DNA of 64,000 nt. Source: Eutreptiella sp. 'Long Island Sound 2002' (lineage: Eukaryota > Euglenozoa > Euglenophyceae > Eutreptiales > Eutreptiaceae). The DNA lies in assembly GCA_964036045.1 (NCBI GenBank), contig OZ038378.1, positions 37,325,228 to 37,389,227 of the forward strand. The letters are read 5' to 3'. The notes under the pieces were generated by a model. The model ran no database searches. It saw only the letters and a list, made by a program, of their open reading frames with translations, and was not told the DNA's origin. How positions within the stretch are numbered: position 1 is the stretch's first letter; every line of letters begins with the position of its first letter. The translations under genes were made by a program, and so were the position numbers. This document shows positions 1 to 8,768 of this stretch, piece by piece.

Positions 1-1242
1 TGCTCGGATCTTCGCATCGGCAGCTGTACGGATGTGACAAACGTGGTGAAGTGCGCGAGCCCTCGCGCACTGCAGCTGCGACACTGACGCATACCTGCGG
101 TCTGGTTGACATGCTGCGTATTGTCCGGATGGTCAAGATGGAAAATAACCCATTGTTCCGTAATCTGCGCGTCAATGTAGTTCTGGGTGGTCTTCAAGGT
201 CGAGTCCTTCAGGTTCATGTGCGCACAGACTTTCTGCAATAGGCTCGGTAGATGCAGCCCCTCCAGCCTCTTGAAGGCATTCCTTGTAACGTCCTCTTTC
301 TTGCTCTTACTCTCGAGGTTCCTCATACCAGTAACCGCCTCACGGCCGCAGTAATACGCCAGGGAGAAGATGTCCCTCCAATTCTTGAATGTCGAGTCCT
401 GCGGGGGGAGACAGTGTCATGGAGTGCGCGAGGCCTCGCGCACTGTAACCGTGCGATACACGAATACATACTGTATGTCCTGCTTCCTCCAAAGCCTCGG
501 GTGCAAGAAACGCAGAGTTGACGGCAGCTTGGACAACAGCAATCTTGAACCTCTCGAAATCTTGTGGCTCTTTTTCCCGCTTCTGATCCTCAATGTACAA
601 CAACATGTTGTCCAGCGCCTCGGACAGCGGAATCCACGTCACAGACTGGCTGCCAGCTTGTTGCAATCCTGCAACCTTGGCACGGATCCTCCAAGGCGTT
701 TCGTACTTCAGAATGTCAACGTAGCAAAACTCCTGCCAATCCTCCAATTCTTTGCCTTCTTCGAGACGCTGTTGCTGAATCTTTCTGCATGTTTCTGTGC
801 CATGTTGACCATTCAGAATGTAAAGGGAGCCATCTGCAAAGCAAATCATGTACCGAAGCAAAAAGAAGAACCGTCTTCGATCGAAAGCGAAGCGAGTCAT
901 ACCACCATCCTCCCACGCCGTTATGCGCAACGGTCCAGCTGGTGGCAGTGCTTGGTATCCTGCCACTTTTCTGGCAACGTCGTCATAGTTGATGGATCGG
1001 ATCTGTCCGCGCTCCTTGGTCTTGTCAATTTTCAAATCAGCAATCTTTACCTTCACGGCTTTACCATTCTCCTGCCGCAGCCACTGTGCCACTTCGACTG
1101 TGAGCTTCATCTCCGGTATTGCTTTCTTCTCACCCTTCTTCTTGCGTCCTTTCTTCGGCGTGTCCCCGTGGTCGGTCCCTGGTGACGACTCCATGGCCTC
1201 TGCGTCTGTTACTGGACGTTCTGGCGACCCTGGTTCACTCAT
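1..1242 (-). CDS. ParB/DGQHR-like protein, three exons visible, 3' end outside window
   Basis: Exon 1 runs 1242-472 (ATG at 1242, encoding MSEPGSPERP) and codes a Lys-rich, low-complexity N-terminus followed by a folded domain. A LNGQHGTETCR segment resembles the GQHR nucleotide-binding signature of ParB/DGQHR-type proteins, with the Arg replaced by Gly. Exon 2 (398-95) stays open for 101 codons only if a 73-nt GTATGT...CCGCAG intron is removed. A second intron (94-24) then leads to an open exon 3 running off the window. Both junctions keep the frame (phase 0, then phase 1). The upstream acceptor CTTTTCAG at 1258 suggests a further intron in the 5' leader. Family knowledge: such domains bind or cut nucleic acid or hydrolyse CTP. 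The assignment rests on one motif; the gene structure is firmer than the function. Confidence 0.55.
24..94 (-). other. Predicted spliceosomal intron with central palindrome
   Basis: The donor is GCAG|GTATGC and the acceptor is CCGTACAG|CTG. The length is 71 nt, nearly the same as the neighbouring intron, and the palindrome again sits centrally. The frame is also open without splicing, so this call leans on its likeness to the other intron. Confidence 0.55.
50..71. repeat. 22-bp palindrome, copy 1 (variant)
   Basis: This is AGTGCGCGAG followed by its reverse complement with one central mismatch (C for G at the eleventh base). It lies in the middle of a predicted 71-nt intron on the minus strand, with 23 nt on the donor side and 26 nt on the acceptor side. 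Confidence 0.9.
399..471 (-). other. Predicted spliceosomal intron with central palindrome
   Basis: The donor is ACA|GTATGT and the acceptor is CCCCCCGCAG|GAC. The length is 73 nt and the phase is 0. Removing it joins two open frames; keeping it ends the protein after 28 further residues. Confidence 0.7.
423..444. repeat. 22-bp palindrome, copy 2
   Basis: A perfect palindrome: AGTGCGCGAGG plus its exact reverse complement. It lies in the middle of a predicted 73-nt intron of the minus-strand gene, with 27 nt on the donor side and 24 nt on the acceptor side. Reading through it in frame would add a peptide SARGLAH, which I regard as an artefact of retaining the intron. Confidence 0.95.
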
Positions 1243-1401
1243 GATGCCAAACAATACCTGAAAAGGGCAAATGGCATGACATGAAACACGGTCATTTGAA
1301 CTCTGAAATCAGTCGAAACGGTATTTTGCAGGTCGTTTTCGGAAATCTGTTCCACAAACGTCTTTGTTGTGACTTAATCCACGGCACTTAGCGAAGTACT
1401 C

Positions 1402-1423
1402 AGTGCGCGAGGCCTCGCGCACT
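1402..1423. repeat. 22-bp palindrome, copy 3
   Basis: A perfect copy between the two minus-strand genes. On the minus strand it is preceded 17 nt upstream by GTATGT and followed 15 nt downstream by CGCTAAG, so it could be the centre of a 54-nt intron in the 5' leader of the downstream gene. Confidence 0.95.
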
Positions 1424-1457
1424 CACATCGCATTACATACCTGTTTTCATAACGTTT

Positions 1458-1479
1458 AGTGCGCGAGGCCTCGCGCACT
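1458..1479. repeat. 22-bp palindrome, copy 4
   Basis: A perfect copy just after the stop codon of the 665-residue minus-strand gene. On the minus strand it is preceded by GTAACTGACACC and followed by AAAACAG, which directly abuts the GTATGT of the next copy's flank. Confidence 0.95.
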
Positions 1480-1490
1480 GCGGGTGTCAG

Positions 1491-3488
1491 TTACCGCAAG
1501 CGTTGCCGCACGTTGCGTGTTGCTGCTTCCTGTCTGTCGGCATCCATATCTGTTCTCTGTCCCACAACAGCATCCAGTTTCCGTTTCAGTTGGTTGGTGG
1601 GATTTGTTTTCTGGTCAATGAGGGCATCTAGTACGCTGTGACCAAGTAGCCGGTAGTGGTCGTAACCGAGGGGTTGTGTAGGTGAGGGCGGAAATCTCGG
1701 TAACCTCCGCGGCCAAGAAGGTGCAACCGTGCTTACTCTGTCCGACTCCCATTCCACATAGGCCATGCATATCCGGTCTGTCGCCAAAAATCTGGTCAGT
1801 CGTTGTCGCATGCTGTGTACCAGGTTCTTGGGAACGTTTTGCACCCCCACGCGTTTTCCACCAGGACCAACCTTTAGCAACAAGTAATGGTTTTCCACCT
1901 CCTGAACAGTAACAGAACCCGTGTTTCTCGCCTTGTCCCGCACCAGCTTGCTCAACATCCCTTCTCCAAACTCCTCTGAGTGTGCCTGACCGGGCAGGTC
2001 CTGGTGCCACTTGCTGTTGTACAACAATGTGCACATGATTGTGCGCTCGTACTTCAGTATGGTGTCACACGGTCCTCGACGCAGCCTCCGCAACAGACAC
2101 AAACTCAACTGCAACACCTCCTGAGCTCGTGTCCCTGTAGCGTTGTTTTCCCCCGACCAATTGCACTCCCGTACCAGGTGACCCAAGTACAACAACAACG
2201 GGCACCAATCCGACAACAAATGCAAGACTGCGTTTGCCACTGCTGCCCTGTTGGCATGCGTAGTGTCACGACCACTGATCGCGGTTGCAGCTTGTGCCTT
2301 GCGCCGATACGGGCGTAGTATTCGGGGTGTGGCAAGCATCAGCGCAGCAATAGTTTTTTCCATAACTATCAGTTTGGGGTATGATAGTATGGTGGAACCA
2401 GGTCGTAGCAGACCTTTCCGTAGGTAGGTTAGAATAGGCCAGAACACCCGAAAAGTATGAGTAACAACGAACTTGTAGGCATGCCAGACACCGTAAACTA
2501 CAGGCACGTAATGCAGGTATGCACGCATGTTCCATCGTTGGTTCTTGGCACCGTACAACAACTTTAGTACCCTGTAGTGTATGTTTTCGTCAACCAACAG
2601 CGGTAGAACTCTGTTTGTCTGTTGTGCTACGTCCCTTGCAAAGTGTAACAAGTTTAACAGACCAACACCACAAGTTACCTTCTCTTTGGACAGGGCAAAC
2701 GGGCGCCACACCGGTGCCTGTACAGTCCTTGCATCCCTCCTCACATCCAACGGCGCTCTCACGTTTCCAGCGTCTGGTGTACACCCATCTGCATACCCCA
2801 TGTCACGCAATGTCTGGTGGATTCTCCGTTCACGCTGTTGCAGAGCCCTTGCGACTGTCGTTATCCGTGCTGCCAGTTCCTCAATGGCTGGATGTCCTGC
2901 CCAATACGTGGGCCTCTGTTTCAGTTGAAGTACTGCCATTGCAGTACAGTTTTGCGACCGGTCACTTTCGTCTGGGTGTGTCGTGTATTGTGCCCGGTAC
3001 CAGTTGTCTATCCACAGCACGCAACACGACGAAAGCACCAGTGACCAAGTTGCTTTAAGTGCTGCTGCTGCCTGTTCGTCCACTGTGTCTGCGGCAGCGT
3101 CTGCTTGCCCGAGTCGTACTTTTGTTCGTCTTTCTGTTTGCGTCAGGTACCCTGTTGTGTTTCCCGGTTTTTTCCTGTTTGGTACTGCCCGTTGACGCAT
3201 CAACAGGTACAGGTTCCAGCCCTCCTGTTGCAAAATGCGCACCCAGCGCTTGTCCTCCTGTCGTTTAGCTGCTGGTAAACTGTGGCGCGTTCTTTTGTTG
3301 AACCTGAGTCGCTGTGCAAATGTTAACACCAGTTGCGCCGCCAGGTCGTTCCGTTTCAGTCCTTTCCATAGGTCACCTGCTGTTTGGTATGCTGGTTCTG
3401 CCGCGCATGCCTCTCGTAGTGCTGCTGCTCCTTTGCTTACTTCTGCAATCATGCGTTGCTCTACGGATTTTCTGGCTCGAAGTGGCAT
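1491..3488 (-). CDS. Intronless 665-residue protein of unknown function
   Basis: The frame starts at an ATG with a natural basic N-terminus and ends in a Lys/Arg-rich tail (QLKRKLDAVV ... RNVRQRLR) that could be a nuclear signal. The central part has LLVDENIHYR and then a hydrophobic stretch VPVVYGVWHAYKFVVT. That layout vaguely recalls the aspartate-containing core and 'GLWH' segment of the fungal/protist DUF6589 group, which is transposon-associated, but the match is weak. No zinc finger is visible. It lies upstream of the ParB-like gene on the same strand, about 250 nt away, with two palindromes in the gap. GC content and codon use resemble that neighbour and differ from the GC-richer retroelements. 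Function is unassigned. Confidence 0.7.
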   Translation of the reverse strand: MPLRARKSVEQRMIAEVSKGAAALREACAAEPAYQTAGDLWKGLKRNDLAAQLVLTFAQRLRFNKRTRHSLPAAKRQEDKRWVRILQQEGWNLYLLMRQRAVPNRKKPGNTTGYLTQTERRTKVRLGQADAAADTVDEQAAAALKATWSLVLSSCCVLWIDNWYRAQYTTHPDESDRSQNCTAMAVLQLKQRPTYWAGHPAIEELAARITTVARALQQRERRIHQTLRDMGYADGCTPDAGNVRAPLDVRRDARTVQAPVWRPFALSKEKVTCGVGLLNLLHFARDVAQQTNRVLPLLVDENIHYRVLKLLYGAKNQRWNMRAYLHYVPVVYGVWHAYKFVVTHTFRVFWPILTYLRKGLLRPGSTILSYPKLIVMEKTIAALMLATPRILRPYRRKAQAATAISGRDTTHANRAAVANAVLHLLSDWCPLLLYLGHLVRECNWSGENNATGTRAQEVLQLSLCLLRRLRRGPCDTILKYERTIMCTLLYNSKWHQDLPGQAHSEEFGEGMLSKLVRDKARNTGSVTVQEVENHYLLLKVGPGGKRVGVQNVPKNLVHSMRQRLTRFLATDRICMAYVEWESDRVSTVAPSWPRRLPRFPPSPTQPLGYDHYRLLGHSVLDALIDQKTNPTNQLKRKLDAVVGQRTDMDADRQEAATRNVRQRLR

Positions 3489-3752
3489 TTTGCGTCTTTC
3501 TCTGTGGAATTATATTTGCGCACATATGTTGGTTATCGTTTCGCACAGCGACCTTTAAAAAAAATGTATTAGAAAACATCTGGCCTTTTCCTGTCGTCAT
3601 TCTGGTGCGTGTCCTGTCGCCGCAAATTGGATTTGGTGTCTGCGTGCGCTCCGTTCCCAGTAACCGCAAACTGTTTTCGCAACCACAATTTCCTGTTCTG
3701 CGTCCGTCTTTAAACCCAGTTGGAAAAAAAAACCATGTCTATCGGTCAACGA

Positions 3753-3916
3753 AGGCTACGCCGCTATTAAAACCGGACACGTCTACCATCGAGTGGCTGT
3801 TGGAAAAAAGCAAATCATTCCCCTGATCCCCTGAAAAATATGACGAAGGTTACCGATGTATAATCGACTGTCACAGGTGGTAGACGTGAAGGGGAATGTA
3901 AATACCGGCGTAGCCT
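3753..3916. repeat. Imperfect inverted repeat upstream of the 665-residue gene
   Basis: The segment starting AGGCTACGCCG at 3753 and ending CACGTCTACCA near 3789 recurs in reverse complement at about 3877-3916. Two identical 11-bp blocks are separated by a less conserved middle. The loop is about 90 bp. It could be a transposon end or a regulatory hairpin. Confidence 0.6.
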
Positions 3917-3951
3917 AGCTTGATCGCTTTTTCATTTTCTTCTGTCATTTA

Positions 3952-3973
3952 AGTGCGCGAGGCCTCGCGCACT
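3952..3973. repeat. 22-bp palindrome, copy 5
   Basis: A perfect copy upstream of the 665-residue minus-strand gene. Immediately to its right (+ strand, about 3975-3994) is a second, unrelated inverted repeat ATTGTTTCC/GGAAACAAT with a 2-nt centre. No clear splice signals are visible around this copy. Confidence 0.95.
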
Positions 3974-4133
3974 GATTGTTTCCGGGGAAACAATGTTCTA
4001 TACCGTGTTGAATCTGATCAACATGGTGTCTACACACATATACACCGGAAAAATCAAACGTGTTTGTCCGTCTCGTACTGTACCTGCAATTGTACGCGTC
4101 ACATCCAGTCTGAAAATTCAATACATAACGTGA

Positions 4134-4163
4134 CCTGAGTGCGCGAGGCCTCGCGCACTCAGG
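4134..4163. repeat. Palindrome, copy 6, extended to 30 bp
   Basis: The 22-bp core at 4138-4159 is extended by CCTG on the left and CAGG on the right, giving a perfect 30-bp palindrome. Flanking minus-strand sequence contains TTTTCAG and a GTACAG donor-like site around a 26-nt segment, but no exon can be assigned. Confidence 0.95.
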
Positions 4164-4353
4164 TTGCTTAAATTTGTATTTTATTTTCACTTTACAGTAC
4201 ATGTGTTTCCCCTAACATGGGAAGTCCGACAGCCATACACTTCCAACTCAACACAATCCTAATTTTAATACCGTGTGGGAGCTGCGTATTTCCGCAAAAG
4301 CCAGTCCTTACGGGTTGTTACGTTTCGTGATAAACTCTGCTTTCGCTATCTTG

Positions 4354-4375
4354 AGTGCGCGAGGCCTCGCGCACT
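4354..4375. repeat. 22-bp palindrome, copy 7
   Basis: A perfect copy, the last before the chromovirus begins. On the minus strand it is followed 17 nt later by AAAGCAG, but no convincing donor is visible on the other side. Confidence 0.95.
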
Positions 4376-4502
4376 CAGAACGCCAGAGAAATGTAAAAAA
4401 CGTCACATTGAGGAACACGGAGTTGCACAACACGAAAAAAGCAATTTATTTCACTACGTCTAAAATCACGTTCATGAAACATCCAAAAAAATAGTTTTTT
4501 TG

Positions 4503-4551
4503 CCCTGTTGCGAACCGGTCCTTTTTTGCGCGTTCGGCGCGCAAAACAGGG
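4503..4551. repeat. Nested hairpin at the chromovirus junction
   Basis: TTTTGCGC at 4524-4531 pairs with GCGCAAAA at 4539-4546, and CCCTGTT at 4503-4509 pairs with AACAGGG at 4545-4551. It marks the point where host-like sequence gives way to GC-rich gypsy-1 coding sequence. Confidence 0.6.
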
Positions 4552-4555
4552 TGCA

Positions 4556-7500
4556 GTTTGCGTGGGCTAAGAGGAAGGACGCCATCGAGGCCACGCGACG
4601 GAAGGTCGCTGAGGAGAGGGCCAAGACGGAGGCGGAGCTGGCGGCGTTGGAAGCTGAGAAGGCTTGGCTGCAGCAGGCTCGGGAAGCCGAGGCTGTCTGT
4701 TCCTGGGAGGAGGCCGAAAGGCGAGCTGCCGCTGCCACGGCTGCCGCAATGGAGGAGGCGGAAGCCAAGCTCCAGCGTGAGACTCCCGCGGGAGGATCCC
4801 GAGTGGAGACCCTTCAAAAGCTCTTCCAAGGGGACCCCTCCTCCAAGATGACGCTGGATCTGGAGGAGGTCGACATGGGCAGCAGTGGGGACAGTGGCCC
4901 CACCGCCTACCGACAAAGGAGGGGTAAGGGGAAGACCCCCGAGAGGTCATGGAGGCCAGCGGGCGGACACCCCCACGACTCCGACCCCTTCTTCACCGCC
5001 AGCGACGGGGATGGACGAGGCCGCCGACATCGCCGAGGAGTGGCTGGCGGAGGAAGCTGAGACGTTCCCATGGAGCCGGAGGGTGAGGGTGAGGATCTCC
5101 CTCCTCCCTACCGGAGCTCGGAGTCTTCCGCGTGCGAGACCGAGACGACCAGGTGGGGCGACATGGACGAGGATGAAGACATGGACTTTGGCTACACGGA
5201 GAAGCCCCCATTCTCGGACCCACCGAGGCGACCCAGCGGAGACCCACCGTGACCCCCTGGCGGAGGCCCGTCAGGACCCCCTGGAGGACGCCCACCAAGT
5301 GGACCCCCCGGAGGCGGACCTCCGGGAGGGGGAGGACCCCCTGGACCGGGCGGACCCGGCGGAGGCCCTCCTGGAGGACCGCCTGGGGACCCCGACGACC
5401 CACCAGGGAACAGTGACCCGGATGCCACCTGGCGGTGGATTGTCCACCTCCGCAGGAGGGTCCAGTCCCTCGAGCGCGAGATAGACACGGACAAGGGCGA
5501 GATGATCCGCATCGCCAGGGTCGCCACCGCCGCTCAGAGGGAGCTGGACATCGCCAGGGGCGAGACCAGGCTGCTGAACAAGGTCATCAACGGCCTGCAG
5601 CAGAGGTTGGACGAGCTGGAAGGCCGTGGAAGCGTCGGCAGCGACCACCCACCCCTGGAGTCTGGCTCGTCGGACGACGGCTGGGGACCTGGACCAGGTC
5701 CAGGCAGAGCCCACGCCCCCGGCGGAGCCCCCAGGAGTCGCCCCAGCGCCAGTGCCCCCTCTTTCAGCGCCCCCTCTCATCACAGCGCGGGCCGCCGTAA
5801 CGAGCGCGTGCCGCCCGGCAGTGGCAGTGAGGAGTGGCGTGATGAGTGGCTCAGTGCGGAGTACTACAACCGCCGTGCTCCACCGCGGACACCGGTACGC
5901 CCTCAACGCCCCGCACCAGCCCAGGAGCCAATCCCAATGGCTGGCGGGCGTTATGGTGGACTCAGATATGAGGTCCCTGGAGGGGACGTGGAGTGGGATG
6001 TTGGCGGAGGCGCGGAAGACCTGGAGGAGTTCGGCATTACCCCGCCGCGTGGTGTACGACGGGAGGCCGCTGAACGCAGCCGCCGGCGCAGTGATGAGGA
6101 GGCATACATGGAAGGAGTACGGCGTGAACATCTGGGTTCAGCGTACATGGAGGAACCACGGCGTAGCCACATGGATACCGTTGAGGAGATGGAAGTGGCG
6201 GCCGTGGGAGTCCGTGGGGGACGCCGATGGGAACCTCGGTCGACCTCGCGGCCGGCGTTCATGGTCTCTAAGGCCGCGGATGCCGCCGTGTGGGAAGACC
6301 TGAAGGACATCAAGCCCCCCACGTACGATGGCAACCCCCTCAACCTCGACCGCTTCTTGGAGAAGCTGGACGATTGGGGGATGACCGTCACTGAAGACAT
6401 GGATCCCGCAGATGCGGAGAAATACGTCTCAAACGGTTCAGGTACCGCCTGCCGGAGGTGCTCCAAGAGCTATACTTCGTGGCGACCAAGGAGGGGAAAA
6501 TCAAGACCCTCAAGGAAGCCAAGAAGTGGCTCAACAAGCAGGAGCGGGTGGACGCTCTGCAGGTGGCTGCCAAGCGGTGGAAGCCCATCAAGCTTCAGCA
6601 TGATGGTCGGGAGATCCGCCTACGAGATTTGCGGGACTTCCGGGGGCAATACACCCTCTTCTGCCGCAACATGGAGGACTGGAATGAGGGTGACGAGCAG
6701 GCCCGCCTGCTCTCCATGCTGCCGGAAGTATGGATCAAGAGAGTCACCAAGGAGGAAGCCAAGAGGGCCAAGTCCAACCACACGGTCAAGATGATGCTCC
6801 CCAACGAGTATCATACGAACGTGGTGGCTTGGACAAGGAAGAACGTGACCCGGGATGTCAAACGGCACTCCCTGCGGAACGCCCTCCTCATCACCGTCAC
6901 GGGCGATAGCGAGAAGACCGCGATGTGGCGCCTTGATGAGTGTGACGTGGGCGGCCAGATCCATCCGTATGCGGGCCATCCCGGCGCGGATGAGTTGCGA
7001 CGAGATCCTGGAGGGGGTTGGAGAGGAGGTACTCAAGGAGTACCGGAACCTCCACCATACCCGCGGGTTGACGCCCGGCGACCGTGACGTCAACTACGTT
7101 GGCGAGGGGTCTGGCGGGGAAGCTGCCATGGACCCAGCGGGAGCCGATGGCAATGAGGCTCTCGACGACGATGACGACGACGATGAGCCCGCCGAGGTGG
7201 CCGTTTGTGCCTTTGTGGCCAACAACCTGAACACGGGGAGCAACCGGGGAAGCTGGAAGCCCCTGCAGAAGGGTTGGAAGAAGAAGAGGGAGCCCCGCCG
7301 CATTGGCGACCCTCCGCTGTCCTTTGGGGAGCATACGAGTTCACCCTCAGGGCTGTTTCGTGTGTTATGGGAGGAACAAAGGGTTCAACCATGACCACCG
7401 GACATGCCCCGTCCACAAGGCCGACACGGAGGCCTACAGGAAGGTGCACGGGTCAAAGAAGCGTGCATCCGCGGGCATCCGGGAGACCAAGGTGGAGGTC

Positions 7501-7730
7501 ACCAAGGACGAGCTCTCCAAGCTGATGTCCGGGGGACCGAGTTGGCCAAGGGAATCCAGGAGATCAAGAGGTCCTGGGTCCCCAAGTCGGACGACAAGAA
7601 CAAGGAGAACAAAGAGAACGACAAGAACAAGGACAAGGACAAGAAGGGTAAGAAAGGGGGAAAGAAGAAGGGTGTCAACGAGGTTCATGCGGAGGAGAGT
7701 ACCCCTGCTACCACAACCGACGCCCCTTAG
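4556..7730 (+). pseudogene. gag: gypsy-1 Gag, frameshifted
   Basis: The region opens with a charged coiled coil (RKDAIEATRRKVAEERAK). A Gly/Pro collagen-like stretch follows at about 5253-5400, then a second coiled coil (about 5470-5620), an Arg-rich linker, and the capsid-like segment beginning WEDLKDIKPPTYDGNP. A poly-Asp run (about 7165-7185) precedes an unusual zinc knuckle spaced C-X2-C-X8-H-X4-C (CFVCYGRNKGFNHDHRTC, about 7350), and the end is a Lys-rich tail. In-frame TGA codons near 5059 and 5250 and frame changes near 6430, 6955, 7335 and 7530 break it. The protein would package RNA into virus-like particles. Confidence 0.8.
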
Positions 7731-7781
7731 CGAAGCCCCTGCAGAGAAGGGCCCCAGCTAGGGCGGTCGCAGGATGGTGTC

Positions 7782-8768
7782 GTGGGAAGCGCCACACCAT
7801 CCCAGTCGGGAGACAATGAGCACAAAGGGATTGCCGCGGGCGGAAGGCCCGGTCTGGCACCCAAAACGAAAGACCGTCGCGGTGGCAGGGTGAGGGCAAG
7901 TGAAGGCACGAACCCTTGCACCCGTCCATCCTTCGCGACCAAGAATGTATTTGATGTGCTTCAAGATCTATCCGAGAGTATCGGAGGATCACCCGGACCG
8001 CAGCTGGATGCTGCAGATGGGCAGCCTGAGCCCATTGTCCACGACCTGCACCAGTCGCTTATTGAGCTTCTGAAACGGCCGGAGATCCTGAGCTTGCACG
8101 CCGTGCGCCATGTGGGGCGTGAGCGGCAGTTGCACCTTAAGGTCCGTGCCTTATGCGGGGAAGTGGAGAAGGTCTTTGACGTGTTGGTCGACACGGGAGC
8201 TCAGGTCAGCTTGGTCAAGGCTGGTCCACTTCCGGCAGAGTGTCTTACCGACAGTCGGAAGCCTGTCAGGCTGAAGGTGGCGAACGGCCAGTACATGGTG
8301 GGAGGCACGAAGGAAGTGGTCATTGGGCTGCAGTTCATGAACCACCGTGAGCTGAGCCGCCCGGACCTCGGCAAGGAAATCCTCCTGCAAGGTCGCTTCT
8401 ACGAGGCCGAGATGGACTGGGACATGATCCTTGGGTACGACTTCATGATGGAGACGGACTCCGGCGTTCTCCCGGCCCAGCCCTCCATGACCCTGTACCA
8501 GGATGACCAGCTCTCGTGGCTTTCGTCACCTGAGCACCATCTGGAGTGCCAATGGATCCACCCAGAACGCAATCAGCTCGAAGTAGCCGCGCTGGGCACT
8601 GAGCCGACTGGGCCAGCAAACCAGGAGTACGGCGTAATGCTGGAAGTGGCGAGCCGAGTGGTTGCGGGCCTGGGAGCTTCGGATCTGGCCCTGGATGCGT
8701 TCTCTTCAGGAACCTGCGCCCATCTTCGGGTTTGTGAGAAGTACTGGAGCGCCCAGGACTCCGCGTGA
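7782..8768 (+). CDS. gypsy-1 aspartic protease region
   Basis: The retropepsin active-site motif VFDVLVDTGAQVSLV is at about 8173-8217. A hydrophobic strand (WDMILGYDFMME) follows further on, as expected for the second half of the fold. The frame ends at TGA 8766, where the gypsy-2 copy suggests a Trp codon, so the true product probably continued into the next domain. The enzyme would process the Gag-Pol precursor. The reading-frame start is not reliable because Gag and Pol were probably fused. Confidence 0.8.
   Translation: MGSATPSQSGDNEHKGIAAGGRPGLAPKTKDRRGGRVRASEGTNPCTRPSFATKNVFDVLQDLSESIGGSPGPQLDAADGQPEPIVHDLHQSLIELLKRPEILSLHAVRHVGRERQLHLKVRALCGEVEKVFDVLVDTGAQVSLVKAGPLPAECLTDSRKPVRLKVANGQYMVGGTKEVVIGLQFMNHRELSRPDLGKEILLQGRFYEAEMDWDMILGYDFMMETDSGVLPAQPSMTLYQDDQLSWLSSPEHHLECQWIHPERNQLEVAALGTEPTGPANQEYGVMLEVASRVVAGLGASDLALDAFSSGTCAHLRVCEKYWSAQDSA

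Larger units (their letters stand above)
3489..4502. other. Upstream non-coding region with three palindromes
   Basis: No coding frame is convincing here. The stretch holds palindromes 5 to 7, the inverted repeat at 3753-3916, and a 25-codon minus-strand frame beginning right after palindrome 5 (MTEENEKAIKLGYAGIYI...), which I do not call. It is the 5' region of the 665-residue gene. Confidence 0.5.

Noticed and set aside
340-470. C-terminal extension with SARGLAH in the ParB-like protein
   Set aside because: It is created by reading through the intron palindrome; splicing yields a much longer open frame.
1491-3488. Fusion of the 665-residue gene with the ParB-like gene through the palindrome-bearing gap
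   Set aside because: Splicing GTAACT to the available acceptors brings stop codons into frame, and the 665-residue frame has a natural C-terminus.
1459-3826. Plus-strand frames opposite the 665-residue gene
   Set aside because: They are shorter, overlapping in several frames and lack protein-like composition; the minus-strand frame is single and long.
50-4375. CRISPR-like array made of the 22-bp palindromes
   Set aside because: Spacing is irregular (about 35 bp to 2.5 kb), copies lie in introns and gene flanks, there are no cas-like genes, and the rest of the window is eukaryotic.
4503-4551. Rho-independent terminator
   Set aside because: The hairpin is GC-rich, but the genome is eukaryotic and no T-run follows the stem in the sense of a nearby gene end.
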